A stretch of 64,000 nt of DNA from Sphingomonas abietis (GTDB lineage: Bacteria > Pseudomonadota > Alphaproteobacteria > Sphingomonadales > Sphingomonadaceae): NCBI RefSeq assembly GCF_027625475.1, contig NZ_CP115174.1, positions 4,365,510-4,429,509 of the forward strand. The letters run 5' to 3'. A program made the position numbers and the translations under genes. Position 1 is the first letter of the stretch. The number at the start of each line of letters is the position of its first letter. The notes under the pieces are model-generated. The model had not been told where the DNA came from and did no database searches. It saw nothing but the letters and a program-made list of their open reading frames with translations. Positions 40,870 to 50,595 of the stretch are shown here, in pieces.

Positions 40870-41838
40870 ATGGGAATGACGGACGGGATCGGGGCGGACC
40901 TTGCGGCGAGGGCATCGGCCCCGGCACGCCTGACCCACCTCCAGCGGCTCGAGGCGGAATCGATCCACATCCTGCGCGAGGTGGTGTCGGAGGCCGAGCG
41001 CCCGGTGATGCTCTACAGCGTCGGCAAGGATTCGGCGGTGATGCTGCATCTCGCCAAGAAGGCCTTCTATCCGTCGCCGCCGCCCTTCCCGCTGCTCCAT
41101 GTCGATACGACGTGGAAGTTCCAGGCGATGTACGCGCTGCGCGAAAAGGCGGCGCGCGAGGCCGGCATGGAGCTGCTCGTCCACCATAATCCCGAGGCGA
41201 TGGCGCGCGGCATCAATCCGTTCGACCATGGCGCGCTCCACACCGACATGTGGAAGACCGAGGGGCTGAAGCAGGCGCTCGACCAATATGGCTTCGACGC
41301 GGCGTTCGGCGGCGCGCGCCGCGACGAGGAGAAAAGCCGCGCCAAGGAGCGCATCTTCTCCTTCCGATCCGCCTCGCACCGCTGGGATCCCAAGAACCAG
41401 CGGCCCGAGCTGTGGAATCTCTACAATGCCAAGAAGGCGCCCAGAAATCAGGGAGGAGGGGAGAGCATCCGCGTCTTCCCGATCTCCAACTGGACCGAGT
41501 TGGACATCTGGCAATATATCCAGCTCGAGAAGATCGAGATCGTGCCGCTCTATTTCTCCGCCCCGCGCCCGACCGTCGAGCGCGACGGGATGCTGCTGAT
41601 GGTCGATGACGAGCGCTTCCGGCTGAAGCCCGGCGAGGAGCCGGTGATGCGCTCCATCCGCTTCCGCACGCTCGGCTGCTACCCGCTGACCGGCGCCGTC
41701 GAGAGCGAGGCGGCGACGCTGAGCGCCGTGATCCAGGAGATGCTGCTCACCACCACCTCCGAGCGGCAGGGCCGCGCGATCGACAAGGACGAAGGCGGCG
41801 CCGGCATGGAGAAGAAGAAGCAGGAGGGCTATTTCTGA
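40870..41838 (+). CDS. cysD: Sulfate adenylyltransferase subunit 2
   Basis: This 322-residue ATP-pyrophosphatase-type catalytic subunit makes APS from ATP and sulfate, driven by the CysN GTPase. The PP-loop [13 protein letters not shown] (near residue 50), [30 protein letters not shown] and the C-terminal [11 protein letters not shown] are all typical. The ATG at 40870 follows AAGGA; another ATG lies at 40876, and the frame is open to a TTG at 40831. It overlaps cysNC as TGATG. It is the first gene of cysD-cysNC-cysQ. Confidence 0.97.
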   Translation: MGMTDGIGADLAARASAPARLTHLQRLEAESIHILREVVSEAERPVMLYSVGKDSAVMLHLAKKAFYPSPPPFPLLHVDTTWKFQAMYALREKAAREAGMELLVHHNPEAMARGINPFDHGALHTDMWKTEGLKQALDQYGFDAAFGGARRDEEKSRAKERIFSFRSASHRWDPKNQRPELWNLYNAKKAPRNQGGGESIRVFPISNWTELDIWQYIQLEKIEIVPLYFSAPRPTVERDGMLLMVDDERFRLKPGEEPVMRSIRFRTLGCYPLTGAVESEAATLSAVIQEMLLTTTSERQGRAIDKDEGGAGMEKKKQEGYF

Positions 41839-43769
41839 TGACCCGGCAGGATTCCTCCTACCAGACCGACGCGCTGATCGCCGAGGACATCGACGCCTAT
41901 CTGGCGCAGCACCAGCATAAGAGCCTGCTGCGCTTCATCACCTGCGGATCGGTGGACGACGGAAAGTCGACCCTGATCGGGCGGCTGCTTTATGACTCGA
42001 AGATGATCTTCGAGGATCAGCTGGCGGCGCTCGAGGCGGATTCGAGGCGCGTCGGCACCCAGGGCCAGAATATCGATTTCGCGCTGCTGGTCGACGGCCT
42101 CGCCGCCGAGCGCGAGCAGGGCATCACCATCGACGTCGCCTATCGCTTCTTCTCCACCGAGAAGCGCAAGTTCATCGTCGCCGACACCCCCGGCCACGAA
42201 CAATATACCCGCAACATGGTGACCGGCGCCTCCACCGCCGACCTCGCCGTGATCCTGATCGACGCGCGCAAGGGCGTGCTGACCCAGACCCGCCGCCATT
42301 CCTACCTCGCCCATCTGATCGGGGTGCGGCATCTGGTGCTGGCGGTGAACAAGATGGATCTGGTCGGCTACGATCAGGCCACCTACGATGCGATCGTCGC
42401 CGACTATCGCGCCTTCGCCGACAGCATCGGGATCGCACGCTTCGTGCCGATGCCGATCTCCGGCTTCATGGGCGACAACATCACCACCCGAAGCGCGAAC
42501 ACGCCCTGGTATGACGGCCCGACCCTGATCGCGCATCTCGAGACGGTCGAGGTCGATCAGGATGCGACCGCGGCACAGCCCTTCCGCATGCCGGTGCAGT
42601 GGGTCAACCGGCCCAATCTCGATTTCCGCGGCTTTGCCGGGTTGATCGCCGCCGGCACGGTGAAGCCGGGCGATCCGGTGCGGCTACTGCCGTCGGGCAA
42701 GACCTCGACCATCGCGCGCATCGTCACGATGGACGGCGATCTGGAGCAAGCGGTCGCCGGCCAGTCGGTGACGCTGACGCTGGCCGACGAGGTCGATTGC
42801 TCGCGCGGCGACGTGATCGCCGCTGCCGCTGCCCCGCCGCAGGCGGCCGACCAGTTCGAGGCGACGATCGTGTGGATGGCGGAGGAGGCGATGCTGCCCG
42901 GCCGCTCCTACTGGCTGAAGCTCGCCACCCAGACGGTGACGGCGCAGGTACAGGCGCCCAAATACCAGATCAACGTCAACAGCATGGAGAAGCTCGCGGC
43001 GAAGACGCTGGAGCTGAACGCGATCGGCGTCGCCAATCTCTCCACCGACAAGCCGCTCGTCTACGAGCCTTATGCGGACGATCGCGCGGGGCTGAACAAG
43101 ACATTGGGCGGCTTCATCCTGATCGACAAGATCACCAATGCCACGGTGGCGGCCGGCATGATCCATTTCGCGCTGCGCCGGGCCGAGAATGTCCACTGGC
43201 AGGCGATGGATGTCGCGCGCGAGCGCCGCTCCGCGCTCAAGAACCAGAAGCCGGCGGTGGTGTGGCTGACCGGGCTTTCGGGCGCCGGCAAGTCGACCAT
43301 CGCCAATCTGGTCGATCGCAAGCTCACCCGGATGAACCGCCACAGCTTCCTGCTCGATGGCGACAATGTCCGCCACGGCCTCAACCGCGATCTCGGCTTC
43401 ACCGATGCCGATCGGGTGGAGAATATCCGCCGCGTCGGCGAGGTCGCGCGGTTGATGGCCGATTCGGGCCTGATCGTGCTCACCGCCTTCATCTCGCCGT
43501 TCCGCGCCGAGCGCGAGATGGTGCGCAAGATGATGGCGGATGGCGAGTTCATCGAGGTCCATATCGACACCACGCTCGCCGATGCCGAGGCGCGCGACGT
43601 GAAGGGCCTCTATGCCAAGGCGCGGGCCGGGCAGCTCAAGAACTTCACCGGCATCGACAGCCCCTATGAGGCACCGGCAACGCCGGAGATCCGCATCGAT
43701 ACCAGCGCGATGACGGCGGATGCCGCCGCCGATCTGATCGTCGAGCATCTGCTGGCGCTCGAACGATGA
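41838..43769 (+). CDS. cysNC: Bifunctional sulfate adenylyltransferase subunit 1 / APS kinase
   Basis: This 643-residue fusion has an N-terminal EF-Tu-like GTPase (about residues 30-440: [26 protein letters not shown]) that drives APS formation with CysD. The C-terminal APS kinase (about 455-643) has Walker A GLSGAGKS near residue 479, [10 protein letters not shown] and the [10 protein letters not shown] segment, and converts APS to PAPS. The fusion is common in proteobacteria. It overlaps both cysD and cysQ, so the three are translationally coupled. No APS/PAPS reductase is in the window. Confidence 0.97.
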   Translation: MTRQDSSYQTDALIAEDIDAYLAQHQHKSLLRFITCGSVDDGKSTLIGRLLYDSKMIFEDQLAALEADSRRVGTQGQNIDFALLVDGLAAEREQGITIDVAYRFFSTEKRKFIVADTPGHEQYTRNMVTGASTADLAVILIDARKGVLTQTRRHSYLAHLIGVRHLVLAVNKMDLVGYDQATYDAIVADYRAFADSIGIARFVPMPISGFMGDNITTRSANTPWYDGPTLIAHLETVEVDQDATAAQPFRMPVQWVNRPNLDFRGFAGLIAAGTVKPGDPVRLLPSGKTSTIARIVTMDGDLEQAVAGQSVTLTLADEVDCSRGDVIAAAAAPPQAADQFEATIVWMAEEAMLPGRSYWLKLATQTVTAQVQAPKYQINVNSMEKLAAKTLELNAIGVANLSTDKPLVYEPYADDRAGLNKTLGGFILIDKITNATVAAGMIHFALRRAENVHWQAMDVARERRSALKNQKPAVVWLTGLSGAGKSTIANLVDRKLTRMNRHSFLLDGDNVRHGLNRDLGFTDADRVENIRRVGEVARLMADSGLIVLTAFISPFRAEREMVRKMMADGEFIEVHIDTTLADAEARDVKGLYAKARAGQLKNFTGIDSPYEAPATPEIRIDTSAMTADAAADLIVEHLLALER

Positions 43770-44509
43770 GCGCGCCGGGGACGGAAAGCGATACCGCGCT
43801 GGCACGGCGCGTCGCCGAGACCGCGGGCGAGCTGCTGCTCACCCTCCAGCGCTCCGGCCTGTTCGCAGGCAAGGCGCTGGGCAAGGCCGGCGATCGCACC
43901 GCCAACGCCTTCATCATGGAGGCGCTGGCCCATGCCCGGCCCGACGACGCCGTCCTCTCCGAGGAGGAGAAGGACAGCGCGGCCCGGCTCGCCACCCGCC
44001 GGGTGTGGATCGTCGATCCGCTCGACGGCACCCGCGAATATGGCGAGGGCAGGGTCGATTGGGCGGTGCATGTCGCGCTGACCGTCGACGGCGCGCCGGT
44101 GGCCGGCGCGGTCGCGTTGCCGGGCATTCCGCTGACGCTCTGCACCGGACGCTGCCCGCCAGCACCGGTGCCGGCCGACACGCTCAGGATGCTGGTCAGC
44201 CGTACCCGACCGGCCGCCGAGGCGGTGGCGGTCGCCGATGCGCTCGGCGCCCAACTGGTGCCGATGGGCTCGGCCGGTGCCAAGGCGATGGCGGTGGTGC
44301 GCGGCGAAGCGGACATCTACCTGCACACCGGCGGCCAGTTCGAGTGGGACAGCTGCGCGCCCGTCGCGGTCGCCATCGCCGCCGGCCTCCATGTCAGCCG
44401 CGTCGATGGCTCGCCGATGGCCTATAACCGCGCCGACCCTTATCTGCCCGATCTGCTGATCTGCCGGCCCGAACTCGCCGAGCGCATCCTCGGCCTGACG
44501 CGGGGCTAA
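43766..44509 (+). CDS. cysQ: 3'(2'),5'-bisphosphate nucleotidase CysQ
   Basis: This 247-residue Mg2+-dependent phosphatase of the inositol monophosphatase superfamily hydrolyses 3'-phosphoadenosine 5'-phosphate, the by-product of PAPS use. Metal-site motifs are LSEEEKD (near residue 70), [15 protein letters not shown] (near 82) and the C-terminal [13 protein letters not shown]. The start overlaps the end of cysNC (ATGA). It completes the sulfate-activation operon by removing the toxic nucleotide by-product. It converges with an FMN reductase gene, 3 bases away. Confidence 0.93.
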   Translation: MSAPGTESDTALARRVAETAGELLLTLQRSGLFAGKALGKAGDRTANAFIMEALAHARPDDAVLSEEEKDSAARLATRRVWIVDPLDGTREYGEGRVDWAVHVALTVDGAPVAGAVALPGIPLTLCTGRCPPAPVPADTLRMLVSRTRPAAEAVAVADALGAQLVPMGSAGAKAMAVVRGEADIYLHTGGQFEWDSCAPVAVAIAAGLHVSRVDGSPMAYNRADPYLPDLLICRPELAERILGLTRG

Positions 44510-44512
44510 GGC

Positions 44513-45118
44513 TCAGCCCTCTTCGCGCGGCCCGGTCGCGGTCGCAGACGGCAGCCGCGTGCGCAGGCGCGCGAACTCGACGACCTGCTTGCCGACCAGC
44601 TCGAGCTGGCTGGCGGAACCCGGATCGGTGCATTGCCCGTTCTGGAACAGGCCGCTCGAGGATTTGATCGCGGCGCCGAGCGGCGTCGGCCAGCCGCGCA
44701 GCGCGTGGACGATCGAGCGCATCGTCGCCAGCGTCGATCCGGTCGCCTGCCAGCCATAAGCGGTGACGATCAGCCCGACCGGCAGCCCGTCGAGATAGAC
44801 GCGCGCGTCCTTCGCCGTCTCCTCGATGAAGTCGACCGCATTCTTGACCAGGCCCGAGATCGATCCGTGATAGCCGGGGCTGGCGATGATCAGCCCGTCC
44901 GCCTTGCGGATCGCCTCGACCAGCGCGCGTCCGCCTTCCGAGCCCTCCACCGCGCCAAAGGCATAATGCGGCAGTTCGGCGATCGCGGCGCCGCCGAACA
45001 GTTGGACCCGCGCGCCTTCCGCCTCGGCCGCCGCCAGCGCCAGCTGGAGCGCCTGCTCGGTCGACGATCCCGGCGAGGTCGTGCCGCCGATGCCGACGAT
45101 GAAAGGCGTGCTGCTCAC
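44513..45118 (-). CDS. NADPH-dependent FMN reductase family protein
   Basis: This 201-residue flavodoxin-fold protein has the FMN-binding signature SPGYHGSISGLVKNAVDF (near residue 85) and an N-terminal GIGGTTSPGSSTE phosphate loop. The family reduces FMN or acts as quinone/azo reductase. The GTG at 45118 has GGAG six bases upstream and is preferred to the longer frame (to 45172). The C-terminal 40 residues, with QNGQCTDPGS, are an extension. It converges with cysQ; a role in sulfur metabolism (for example flavin supply to a desulfonation enzyme) is possible but unproven. Confidence 0.85.
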   Translation of the reverse strand: MSSTPFIVGIGGTTSPGSSTEQALQLALAAAEAEGARVQLFGGAAIAELPHYAFGAVEGSEGGRALVEAIRKADGLIIASPGYHGSISGLVKNAVDFIEETAKDARVYLDGLPVGLIVTAYGWQATGSTLATMRSIVHALRGWPTPLGAAIKSSSGLFQNGQCTDPGSASQLELVGKQVVEFARLRTRLPSATATGPREEG

Positions 45119-45235
45119 TGCTGTCTCCAAGGCCACCGATCCGGGCCAGCCGATCTGGCCCTGCCTCCCCATATCGACAAGAGCCGCGAAGTCACCCCCT
45201 CGACACCCCGACGGCCCGCTCTCCGCGAACGGGAT

Positions 45236-46111
45236 TCAGAGGAAATCGGTCAACGCGGCCATGAAGGCATCGAATTGATCATGATGCAGCCAATGGCCGG
45301 CATCGAAACTCGGCGCGCGCGCATCCCGGATCAGCGCGGTGCCGGCGATGGCGAAGGGATTGCCGGCCCAGCTCCGCGTCCCCCAGGGCAGCAACACCGG
45401 GCAATCGATCCGCGTCCACAGCGCCTGGCGATCCTCGTCGCGGATGTCGACCGGCGCGGGATGACGGACATAGGGATCGAACTTCCAGCTCCAGCTGCCA
45501 TCCTCGTTGCGGGTGACGGCATGGTGGGTGAGGTGGATGATCTGCGCCTCGCTCAGGCTGGCATTGGCCGCGCGCATCCGGGCCACGGCATCGTCCAGCG
45601 TCGCATAGCGCCTGGGAGCATGGCCGCTGACCTGCCGGCGCTCGTCGATCCAGTCCCGCCATTTCTCGGCCACGGGGCGGGTGGCCCGCTTCGCGAAGAC
45701 AGGCGGCATCGCCCCGATGCCCTCGATCGCCACCAGCTTGCGGACCTTTTCGGGGAACAGCCCGGTGTAGCGCAGCGCGATCCCGGCGCCGAGCGAATGC
45801 GCCACGATCGTCACCGGGATGCTGGAGAGCTGCTGCACGAACTGCGCGAAATCGTAGAGATAGGCGGCGAAATTATAGCTGCCGTCGCTCGACCATTCGC
45901 TGTCGCCATGGCCGCGCAGATCGGGCGCCACGACATGCCAATCGCGCCGCAGCGCCCGTGCCACCCCATCCCAGCTGCGGCTATGATCCTGCCCGCCATG
46001 GAGCAGCACCAGCAGCGGCGCGCCGGGATTGCCCCAATCGACATAATGGAGCCGCAACCGCTGGGACAGGAAGATATGGGATGTCGGGCCGATCAGATCC
46101 GCGTCGTGCAT
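45236..46111 (-). CDS. Alpha/beta hydrolase
   Basis: This 291-residue alpha/beta hydrolase has no signal peptide. It shows the oxyanion HGGQDHSRSW, the nucleophile elbow AHSLGAG (near residue 112), DLRGHGDSEW and a C-terminal His in DAGHWLHHDQ. These suit an esterase, lactonase or haloalkane-dehalogenase-like enzyme; the substrate is unknown. The ATG at 46111 follows GAGGAG. It is divergent from the SDR gene across 154 bases. Confidence 0.85.
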   Translation of the reverse strand: MHDADLIGPTSHIFLSQRLRLHYVDWGNPGAPLLVLLHGGQDHSRSWDGVARALRRDWHVVAPDLRGHGDSEWSSDGSYNFAAYLYDFAQFVQQLSSIPVTIVAHSLGAGIALRYTGLFPEKVRKLVAIEGIGAMPPVFAKRATRPVAEKWRDWIDERRQVSGHAPRRYATLDDAVARMRAANASLSEAQIIHLTHHAVTRNEDGSWSWKFDPYVRHPAPVDIRDEDRQALWTRIDCPVLLPWGTRSWAGNPFAIAGTALIRDARAPSFDAGHWLHHDQFDAFMAALTDFL

Positions 46112-46265
46112 GTCCACTCCTCGTTCGCGCCGTGACCTGCGGCATCGCCATAACCGTTGGGCGCCGTGCCGCAATCACGGGCCGCAACCACGGGCCATGC
46201 AGCCATATCCCGGCCGGATCCGTTATGCGATGCATGCGGCCCTTCATCCCGGAGACAGCATCATC

Positions 46266-47168
46266 ATGACGACCTTCGACAGCCGGACGACCGCCGACGA
46301 GGTGCTCGACGGGCTCGACCTGTCCGGCCACCATATTCTGCTGACCGGCTGCGCGTCGGGCATCGGGCTGGAGACGATGCGGGCGCTCGCCGCCCGTGGC
46401 GCCCATGTCGTCGGCACCGCGCGAGACGAAGGTCGCGCGGCGGGCGCCTGCGCCAAGGTTGCCGGACGGACCACGCCGATCGCCTGCGATCAGGACGACT
46501 TCGCGTCGGTCGCCAAGGCCGCCGCGCATATCCGCACGCTCGGCCTGCGCTTCGATGCGATCATCGCCAATGCCGGCATCATGGCGCCGCCCGAGCCCAA
46601 GCCGAAATATGGCGTGGAGCAGCAGCTGCGGGTGAATCACCTGGCGCATATGCTGCTCGTCACCCGGATCGCCGATCTGCTGAAGGACGGCAGCGGCCGG
46701 CTGGTGATGGTGTCGAGCAGCGCGGCGAAACGCTGGGCGCCGCCCGAGGGCGTGGATTTCGGCAACCTGGACGGACAGGCCGGCTATAAGCCCTTTCCCT
46801 TCTACGGCCAGTCCAAGCTCGCCAACACCGGCTTCGCCTGGACGATGGCGGAACGGCTCGCCGCGCGCGGCATAACCGCCAATGCGATTCACCCCGGCGT
46901 GATCGCCAGCACCGATCTGCCGCGATCGCTGCCGGGCTGGATGCAATTGCTGCTGCCCGTCGCGCGGCTGTTCGGCAAATCGATCCCGCAGGGTGCTGCG
47001 ACCCAATGCTATGCGGCGGTGCATCCCGACATGGCCGGCGTCACCGGCCAGTTCTACGCGGACTGCCGGCCGGCGCAGACCCACGCGCGCGCCAGCGATC
47101 CGGCATTTCGGGCGAAGCTCTGGACGGTATCGGAGGAGATCATCGCGCGCCACGCGCCGGCCGCCTGA
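46266..47168 (+). CDS. Short-chain dehydrogenase/reductase
   Basis: This 300-residue SDR has the NAD(P) motif TGCASGIG (near residue 28), NAGIM (near 103), the active-site Ser in VSSSAA and the YGQSK catalytic pair. Its length and the retinol-dehydrogenase-like IHPGVIASTDLPRS fit the extended WWOX/RDH group of reductases. The chosen ATG (46266) matches the conserved N-terminus; a GGAG lies 11 bases upstream and an in-frame ATG at 46230 is possible. Substrate unknown. Confidence 0.85.
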   Translation: MTTFDSRTTADEVLDGLDLSGHHILLTGCASGIGLETMRALAARGAHVVGTARDEGRAAGACAKVAGRTTPIACDQDDFASVAKAAAHIRTLGLRFDAIIANAGIMAPPEPKPKYGVEQQLRVNHLAHMLLVTRIADLLKDGSGRLVMVSSSAAKRWAPPEGVDFGNLDGQAGYKPFPFYGQSKLANTGFAWTMAERLAARGITANAIHPGVIASTDLPRSLPGWMQLLLPVARLFGKSIPQGAATQCYAAVHPDMAGVTGQFYADCRPAQTHARASDPAFRAKLWTVSEEIIARHAPAA

Positions 47169-47233
47169 CAAGGCGGCGACAGGGCGTCGCCTGAGCGGCC
47201 CGACCCATTGAAAACTTCTGGAGGTGGAAGTCC

Positions 47234-47282
47234 GGCCGTCCGATCGACGGCCATTCAGGGTTTTCCGTACATTCGGAAAACC
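47234..47282 (-). terminator. Tandem hairpins 3' of tRNA-Gly
   Basis: Immediately after the tRNA on the minus strand, GGTTTTCCG (47259-47267) pairs perfectly with CGGAAAACC (47274-47282); a second stem GGCCGTC/GACGGCC lies at 47234-47252. They probably end the tRNA transcript, although neither has a clear T-tract. The 70 bases below hold nothing else recognised. Confidence 0.45.
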
Positions 47283-47284
47283 GC

Positions 47285-47359
47285 TGGAGCGGGCGAAGGG
47301 ATTCGAACCCTCGACCCCAACCTTGGCAAGGTTGTGCTCTACCCCTGAGCTACGCCCGC
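47285..47359 (-). tRNA. tRNA-Gly (anticodon GCC)
   Basis: The minus strand folds as a complete tRNA: acceptor arms GCGGGCG/CGCCCGC, a D-arm, an anticodon arm CAACC-loop-GGTTG with anticodon GCC, a TTCGAATC T-loop and an encoded CCA end, with a U discriminator as usual for glycine. It reads GGC/GGT glycine codons. It is a single gene between the SDR gene and the thioredoxin gene. A possible -35 TTGCCG (47425-47430) precedes it. Confidence 0.97.
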
Positions 47360-47517
47360 TCTGGCGTTCAGCAGCAGGGCAACCCCGCTGCGGAGGCCGG
47401 CCCACTAGCAAAGGGTTGGGGGGTCGGCAAGTCGATTCGTCGCAATTTTTCGCAGGGCTTGGCAGCAGGCCGCCCGCGACCACATAAGGCGGCTCGAAAG
47501 ACGGCAGGAGTGACGAC

Positions 47518-48432
47518 GTGGCGACCTTGGGAATGAGCGCAGCCGATCGCGAGGCGGTGGAGGTGTTCCGGCGCGATGTCGTCGATCCCTCGATGACCCA
47601 GCTGGTCGTCGTCGATTTCTGGGCGGAATGGTGCGGCCCCTGCAAGCAGCTCGGCCCGGTGATCGAGAAGGTCTGCTCCGATTATGCGCCCAAGGGCGTG
47701 AAGCTGGTGAAGATCGATGTCGACAAGGACAAGTTCATCGCCGCCCAGTTCCAGATCCGCTCGATCCCCACGGTCTATGCGATCTTCCAGGGCCAGCCGG
47801 TCGCCGACCTGACCAGCGCGCGCACCGAATCGCAGCTCACCCGGATGCTCGACCAGTTGCTGACCCAGCTGCCGGTGCAGGCCGGCGACGTCGATCCGCA
47901 GGCGGCCGACATCGAGCAGTTCGTGGCGATGGGTGAAGAACTGCTGGAGGCCGGCGATGCCGAGCGCGCGCTCTCCGTCTTCGCGCAGGTCGCCGAGATC
48001 GCACCCGATCATGTCGCCGGTGCCGCCGGCCATGCCCGCGCGCTGCTGGCGCTCGGCCATGTCGACGAGGCCGAGGCGCTGATCGCAGCGCTGCCCGAGG
48101 ACAAGGCGGCGGACCCGGCCTTCGCGCAGGTGAAGGCGGCGCTGGCGCTGTCGAAGCAGGCGGTGCCGGTCGACGATCTGGCCGCGCTCAAGGCGGCGGT
48201 CGATGCCGATCCGGCGAATCTCGACACGCGCTACGCGCTGGCCGGCGGGCTGATGGCGGTGGGCGATCGCGATGGCGCGGCCGACCAGCTGCTCGCCTCG
48301 ATTGCGCAGGACAAGGCGCATAATGAGGGGGAGGCCCGCGAGCGCCTGCTGACCCTGTTCGCCGCCGTCGGCCTCGAAGATTCGTGGGTGAGCGCGCAGC
48401 GGCGGCGGCTCTCCGCCATCCTGTTCGGCTGA
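47518..48432 (+). CDS. cnoX: CnoX-like thioredoxin/TPR co-chaperone
   Basis: This 304-residue protein has a thioredoxin domain (about residues 10-115, with WAEWCGPCKQ at 37 and a cis-Pro IRSIPTVY) followed by TPR-like repeats (about 135-300). The architecture matches CnoX/YbbN, which protects chaperonin substrates; a CXXC redox site, as here, is kept in alphaproteobacterial forms. The GTG start is at 47518. It is 4 bases from the next gene, so the two form an operon with Trm112. Confidence 0.9.
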   Translation: MATLGMSAADREAVEVFRRDVVDPSMTQLVVVDFWAEWCGPCKQLGPVIEKVCSDYAPKGVKLVKIDVDKDKFIAAQFQIRSIPTVYAIFQGQPVADLTSARTESQLTRMLDQLLTQLPVQAGDVDPQAADIEQFVAMGEELLEAGDAERALSVFAQVAEIAPDHVAGAAGHARALLALGHVDEAEALIAALPEDKAADPAFAQVKAALALSKQAVPVDDLAALKAAVDADPANLDTRYALAGGLMAVGDRDGAADQLLASIAQDKAHNEGEARERLLTLFAAVGLEDSWVSAQRRRLSAILFG

Positions 48433-48436
48433 TCGG

Positions 48437-49066
48437 GTGGCGCGCCTCTCGATCTTTCCGCTCGCCGGCGCGCTGCTCTTCCCGCGGGCGCTGCTGCCGC
48501 TCCACATTTTCGAGCCGCGCTATCGGGCGATGATCTCCGACGCGATGGCGCGCGATCGGCGCATCGGCATGATCCAGCCGCGCGACGAAACGGCCAAGAA
48601 GCCGGCGCTGTTCGAGGTCGGCTGCGTCGGCCGCATCGCCGAGTTCGAGGCGCTGGAGGATGGCCGCTACAATCTGGTGCTGGAAGGGCTGACCCGCTTC
48701 CGGCTGGTGAGCGAGCTCGACGTCACCACCGCCTTCCGCCAGATCGAGGCGGACGTCAGCGATTTCGTCCGCGATGGTGACGATCCCGATCCGCTCGGCA
48801 TCGCGCTGCGCGCCGATCTGGAGCGCGAGGCGCGGCGCTACGCCGATGCCAAGGGCTATGCGATCGACTGGGAGGCGGTGGAGCGGCTCGACGACGAGGG
48901 GCTGGTCAACGGCGTCGCCCAGGTCGCGCCGTTCGACATCGCCACCAAACAGGCGCTGCTGGAAGCCCCCGACATGGCGACCCGTGCCGATCTGGTCGTC
49001 CAGTTCCTGCGCTTCTTCCGCCATGACGACAGCGACGAGGACGATGACGGGGCGACCCTGCAATGA
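48437..49066 (+). CDS. LON peptidase substrate-binding domain protein
   Basis: This 209-residue protein consists of a Lon N-terminal (substrate-binding) domain with no protease or ATPase part. Patterns [30 protein letters not shown] and [29 protein letters not shown] are typical. Such standalone LonN proteins probably bind substrates or modulate proteolysis; the role is unproven. It starts with GTG, 4 bases after cnoX, and overlaps the Trm112 gene. Confidence 0.88.
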   Translation: MARLSIFPLAGALLFPRALLPLHIFEPRYRAMISDAMARDRRIGMIQPRDETAKKPALFEVGCVGRIAEFEALEDGRYNLVLEGLTRFRLVSELDVTTAFRQIEADVSDFVRDGDDPDPLGIALRADLEREARRYADAKGYAIDWEAVERLDDEGLVNGVAQVAPFDIATKQALLEAPDMATRADLVVQFLRFFRHDDSDEDDDGATLQ

Positions 49067-49242
49067 GCGGGGCAGGGGGAATCGACCCGGATTTGCTGGC
49101 GATACTGGTCTGCCCGATGACGCGCACGCCGCTGCGCCAGAAGGGCGAGGAGCTGATCTCCGACGAGGCCGGCCTGGCCTATCCGATCCGCCAGGGCGTG
49201 CCGGTGCTGCTGGTGGAAGCGGCGCGACGGATCAGCGCATGA
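49063..49242 (+). CDS. Trm112 family small zinc-ribbon-like protein
   Basis: This 59-residue protein has [38 protein letters not shown], the signature of the Trm112/UPF0434 (YcaR) family. Only one of the usual zinc cysteine pairs is visible (C16), so the metal site appears reduced. It starts with ATG inside the previous gene's end (ATGA overlap). Eukaryotic Trm112 activates methyltransferases; bacterial members have no firm role. A terminator follows directly. Confidence 0.82.
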   Translation: MSGAGGIDPDLLAILVCPMTRTPLRQKGEELISDEAGLAYPIRQGVPVLLVEAARRISA

Positions 49243-49246
49243 CAGG

Positions 49247-49276
49247 AATCCTCCGCCGCCAGGGGGAGGATTTTTA
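49247..49276 (+). terminator. Rho-independent terminator after the cnoX-LonN-Trm112 operon
   Basis: AATCCTCC (49247-49254) pairs perfectly with GGAGGATT (49265-49272) around a ten-base loop, followed by TTT. It overlaps the stop codon of the convergent hydroxylase gene (49274-49276), so the two transcription units end at the same place. Confidence 0.75.
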
Positions 49277-50494
49277 GATCGGCTGCCCGGTCAGCAGCTT
49301 GGGCATCGCGCCGCTTTCGCCCCGCGCCTCGGCCATGAAGAAATCCTTGAGCGGCGGGATGCGCTCGACCAGGCCGATGCCGAAGCGGCGGATGCGGCTC
49401 GCCGGCCGGCCAGGCAGGCCAAACAGGCGGGTGAGGCTGTCGGTCGCCGCCGCCACCAGGAAGGTGTCCAGCCCGCGCCAGCGCTCGTAGCGCGCGAGCA
49501 GCTGGGCATCGCCCGGATCGAGCCCGAGCCGGGCGCCGTCGATCAGCACCTCGGCCAGCGCTGCGGCATCGCGGAAGCCGAGATTGAGGCCCTGCCCGGC
49601 GATCGGGTGGATGCCATGGCCGGCATCGCCGACCAGCGCCAGCCGCTCGGCGGTGATCCGGGTGGTGTGGTGGAAGCCGAGTGGATAGCTCGCCAGCGGC
49701 GCGGCCAGCGTCAGCTCGCCGAGCATCCCGCCCATCCGCTTCTGCGCCTCGGCCACGAAGGCGCGCGGCGACAGCGAGAGCATCGCCGGCGCGTCCGTAT
49801 CGGACACCGTCCACACCAAGGCCGAGCGATGGCCGCCCTGCATCGGCAGCAGCGCGAACGGGCCGGCGGTGTAGAACAGCTCGTGCGCGACATTGCGGTG
49901 ATCGACGGTGTGATCGAGCATCCCGACGATGGCGACATGGTGATAGTCCCAGCGTGCCACCGTGATCCCGGCGGCATCGCGGGTCGGCGAGCGGCGACCC
50001 TCGGCGCCGACCAGCAGCGCGGCGCGCAAGGTCCGGCCATCCTCCAGCACCACCCGCACGCCGGCGGCATCGCGCTCCACATCGGCGGCGCGGCTCGCCA
50101 TCAGCACGGTGACGCCGTCCGCCGCCTCCGCCGCCTCGCGCAGCCCGATCCGGAGATAGCGATTCTCGACCATCTGGCCGAGCGGCCCGTCATTCGCCAG
50201 ATCGGGCTGGAAGGCGAGCAGGCCGCGCGCGCCCTGTTCGCCGACCTCGATGCGGTCGATCGGATTGGCGTAGCGGGCGAAATGATCGGTGACGCCGATC
50301 GCCTCCATCATCCGCCACGACGAGGACGACACCGCCGAGGCGCGGCCATCGGCATGGGTATCGCGAATCGCCTGGGCGGGCGCGGGATCGACCAGCGTGC
50401 TGGTCACGCCGCCCCTCGCCAGCGCCACGGCCAGGGCACAGCCGACCAGGCCGGCACCGAGAATGATCACATCGCTGCGCAGGGTATCGCTCAT
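49274..50494 (-). CDS. UbiH/UbiF/COQ6 family FAD-dependent hydroxylase
   Basis: This 406-residue flavoprotein monooxygenase has an N-terminal Rossmann motif ILGAGLVGCALAVALAR (near residue 10), the DG motif region SAVSSSSWRM, and the second FAD motif GDAGHGIHPIAGQGLNLGFRD (near 290) typical of ubiquinone-biosynthesis hydroxylases. It hydroxylates the aromatic ring of a ubiquinone precursor at the inner membrane; which position is not clear. The ATG at 50494 matches the family. It is divergent from ftsK. Confidence 0.93.
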   Translation of the reverse strand: MSDTLRSDVIILGAGLVGCALAVALARGGVTSTLVDPAPAQAIRDTHADGRASAVSSSSWRMMEAIGVTDHFARYANPIDRIEVGEQGARGLLAFQPDLANDGPLGQMVENRYLRIGLREAAEAADGVTVLMASRAADVERDAAGVRVVLEDGRTLRAALLVGAEGRRSPTRDAAGITVARWDYHHVAIVGMLDHTVDHRNVAHELFYTAGPFALLPMQGGHRSALVWTVSDTDAPAMLSLSPRAFVAEAQKRMGGMLGELTLAAPLASYPLGFHHTTRITAERLALVGDAGHGIHPIAGQGLNLGFRDAAALAEVLIDGARLGLDPGDAQLLARYERWRGLDTFLVAAATDSLTRLFGLPGRPASRIRRFGIGLVERIPPLKDFFMAEARGESGAMPKLLTGQPI

Positions 50495-50539
50495 CGGACT
50501 CGCTCTAGCGGCTGCGCGCCTCGACCGGAAGCGGTGGCG

Positions 50540-50568
50540 TTGACTTGTAGGATTCGAGAGGACAGTGT
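50540..50568 (+). promoter_or_regulatory. Candidate ftsK promoter
   Basis: TTGACT (50540-50545) is 17 bases from CAGTGT (50563-50568). The -35 is good and the -10 weak. It would initiate roughly 20 bases before the first ftsK ATG. Confidence 0.35.
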
Positions 50569-50595
50569 GGAAAAACGGAACATTTAGGGCACAAG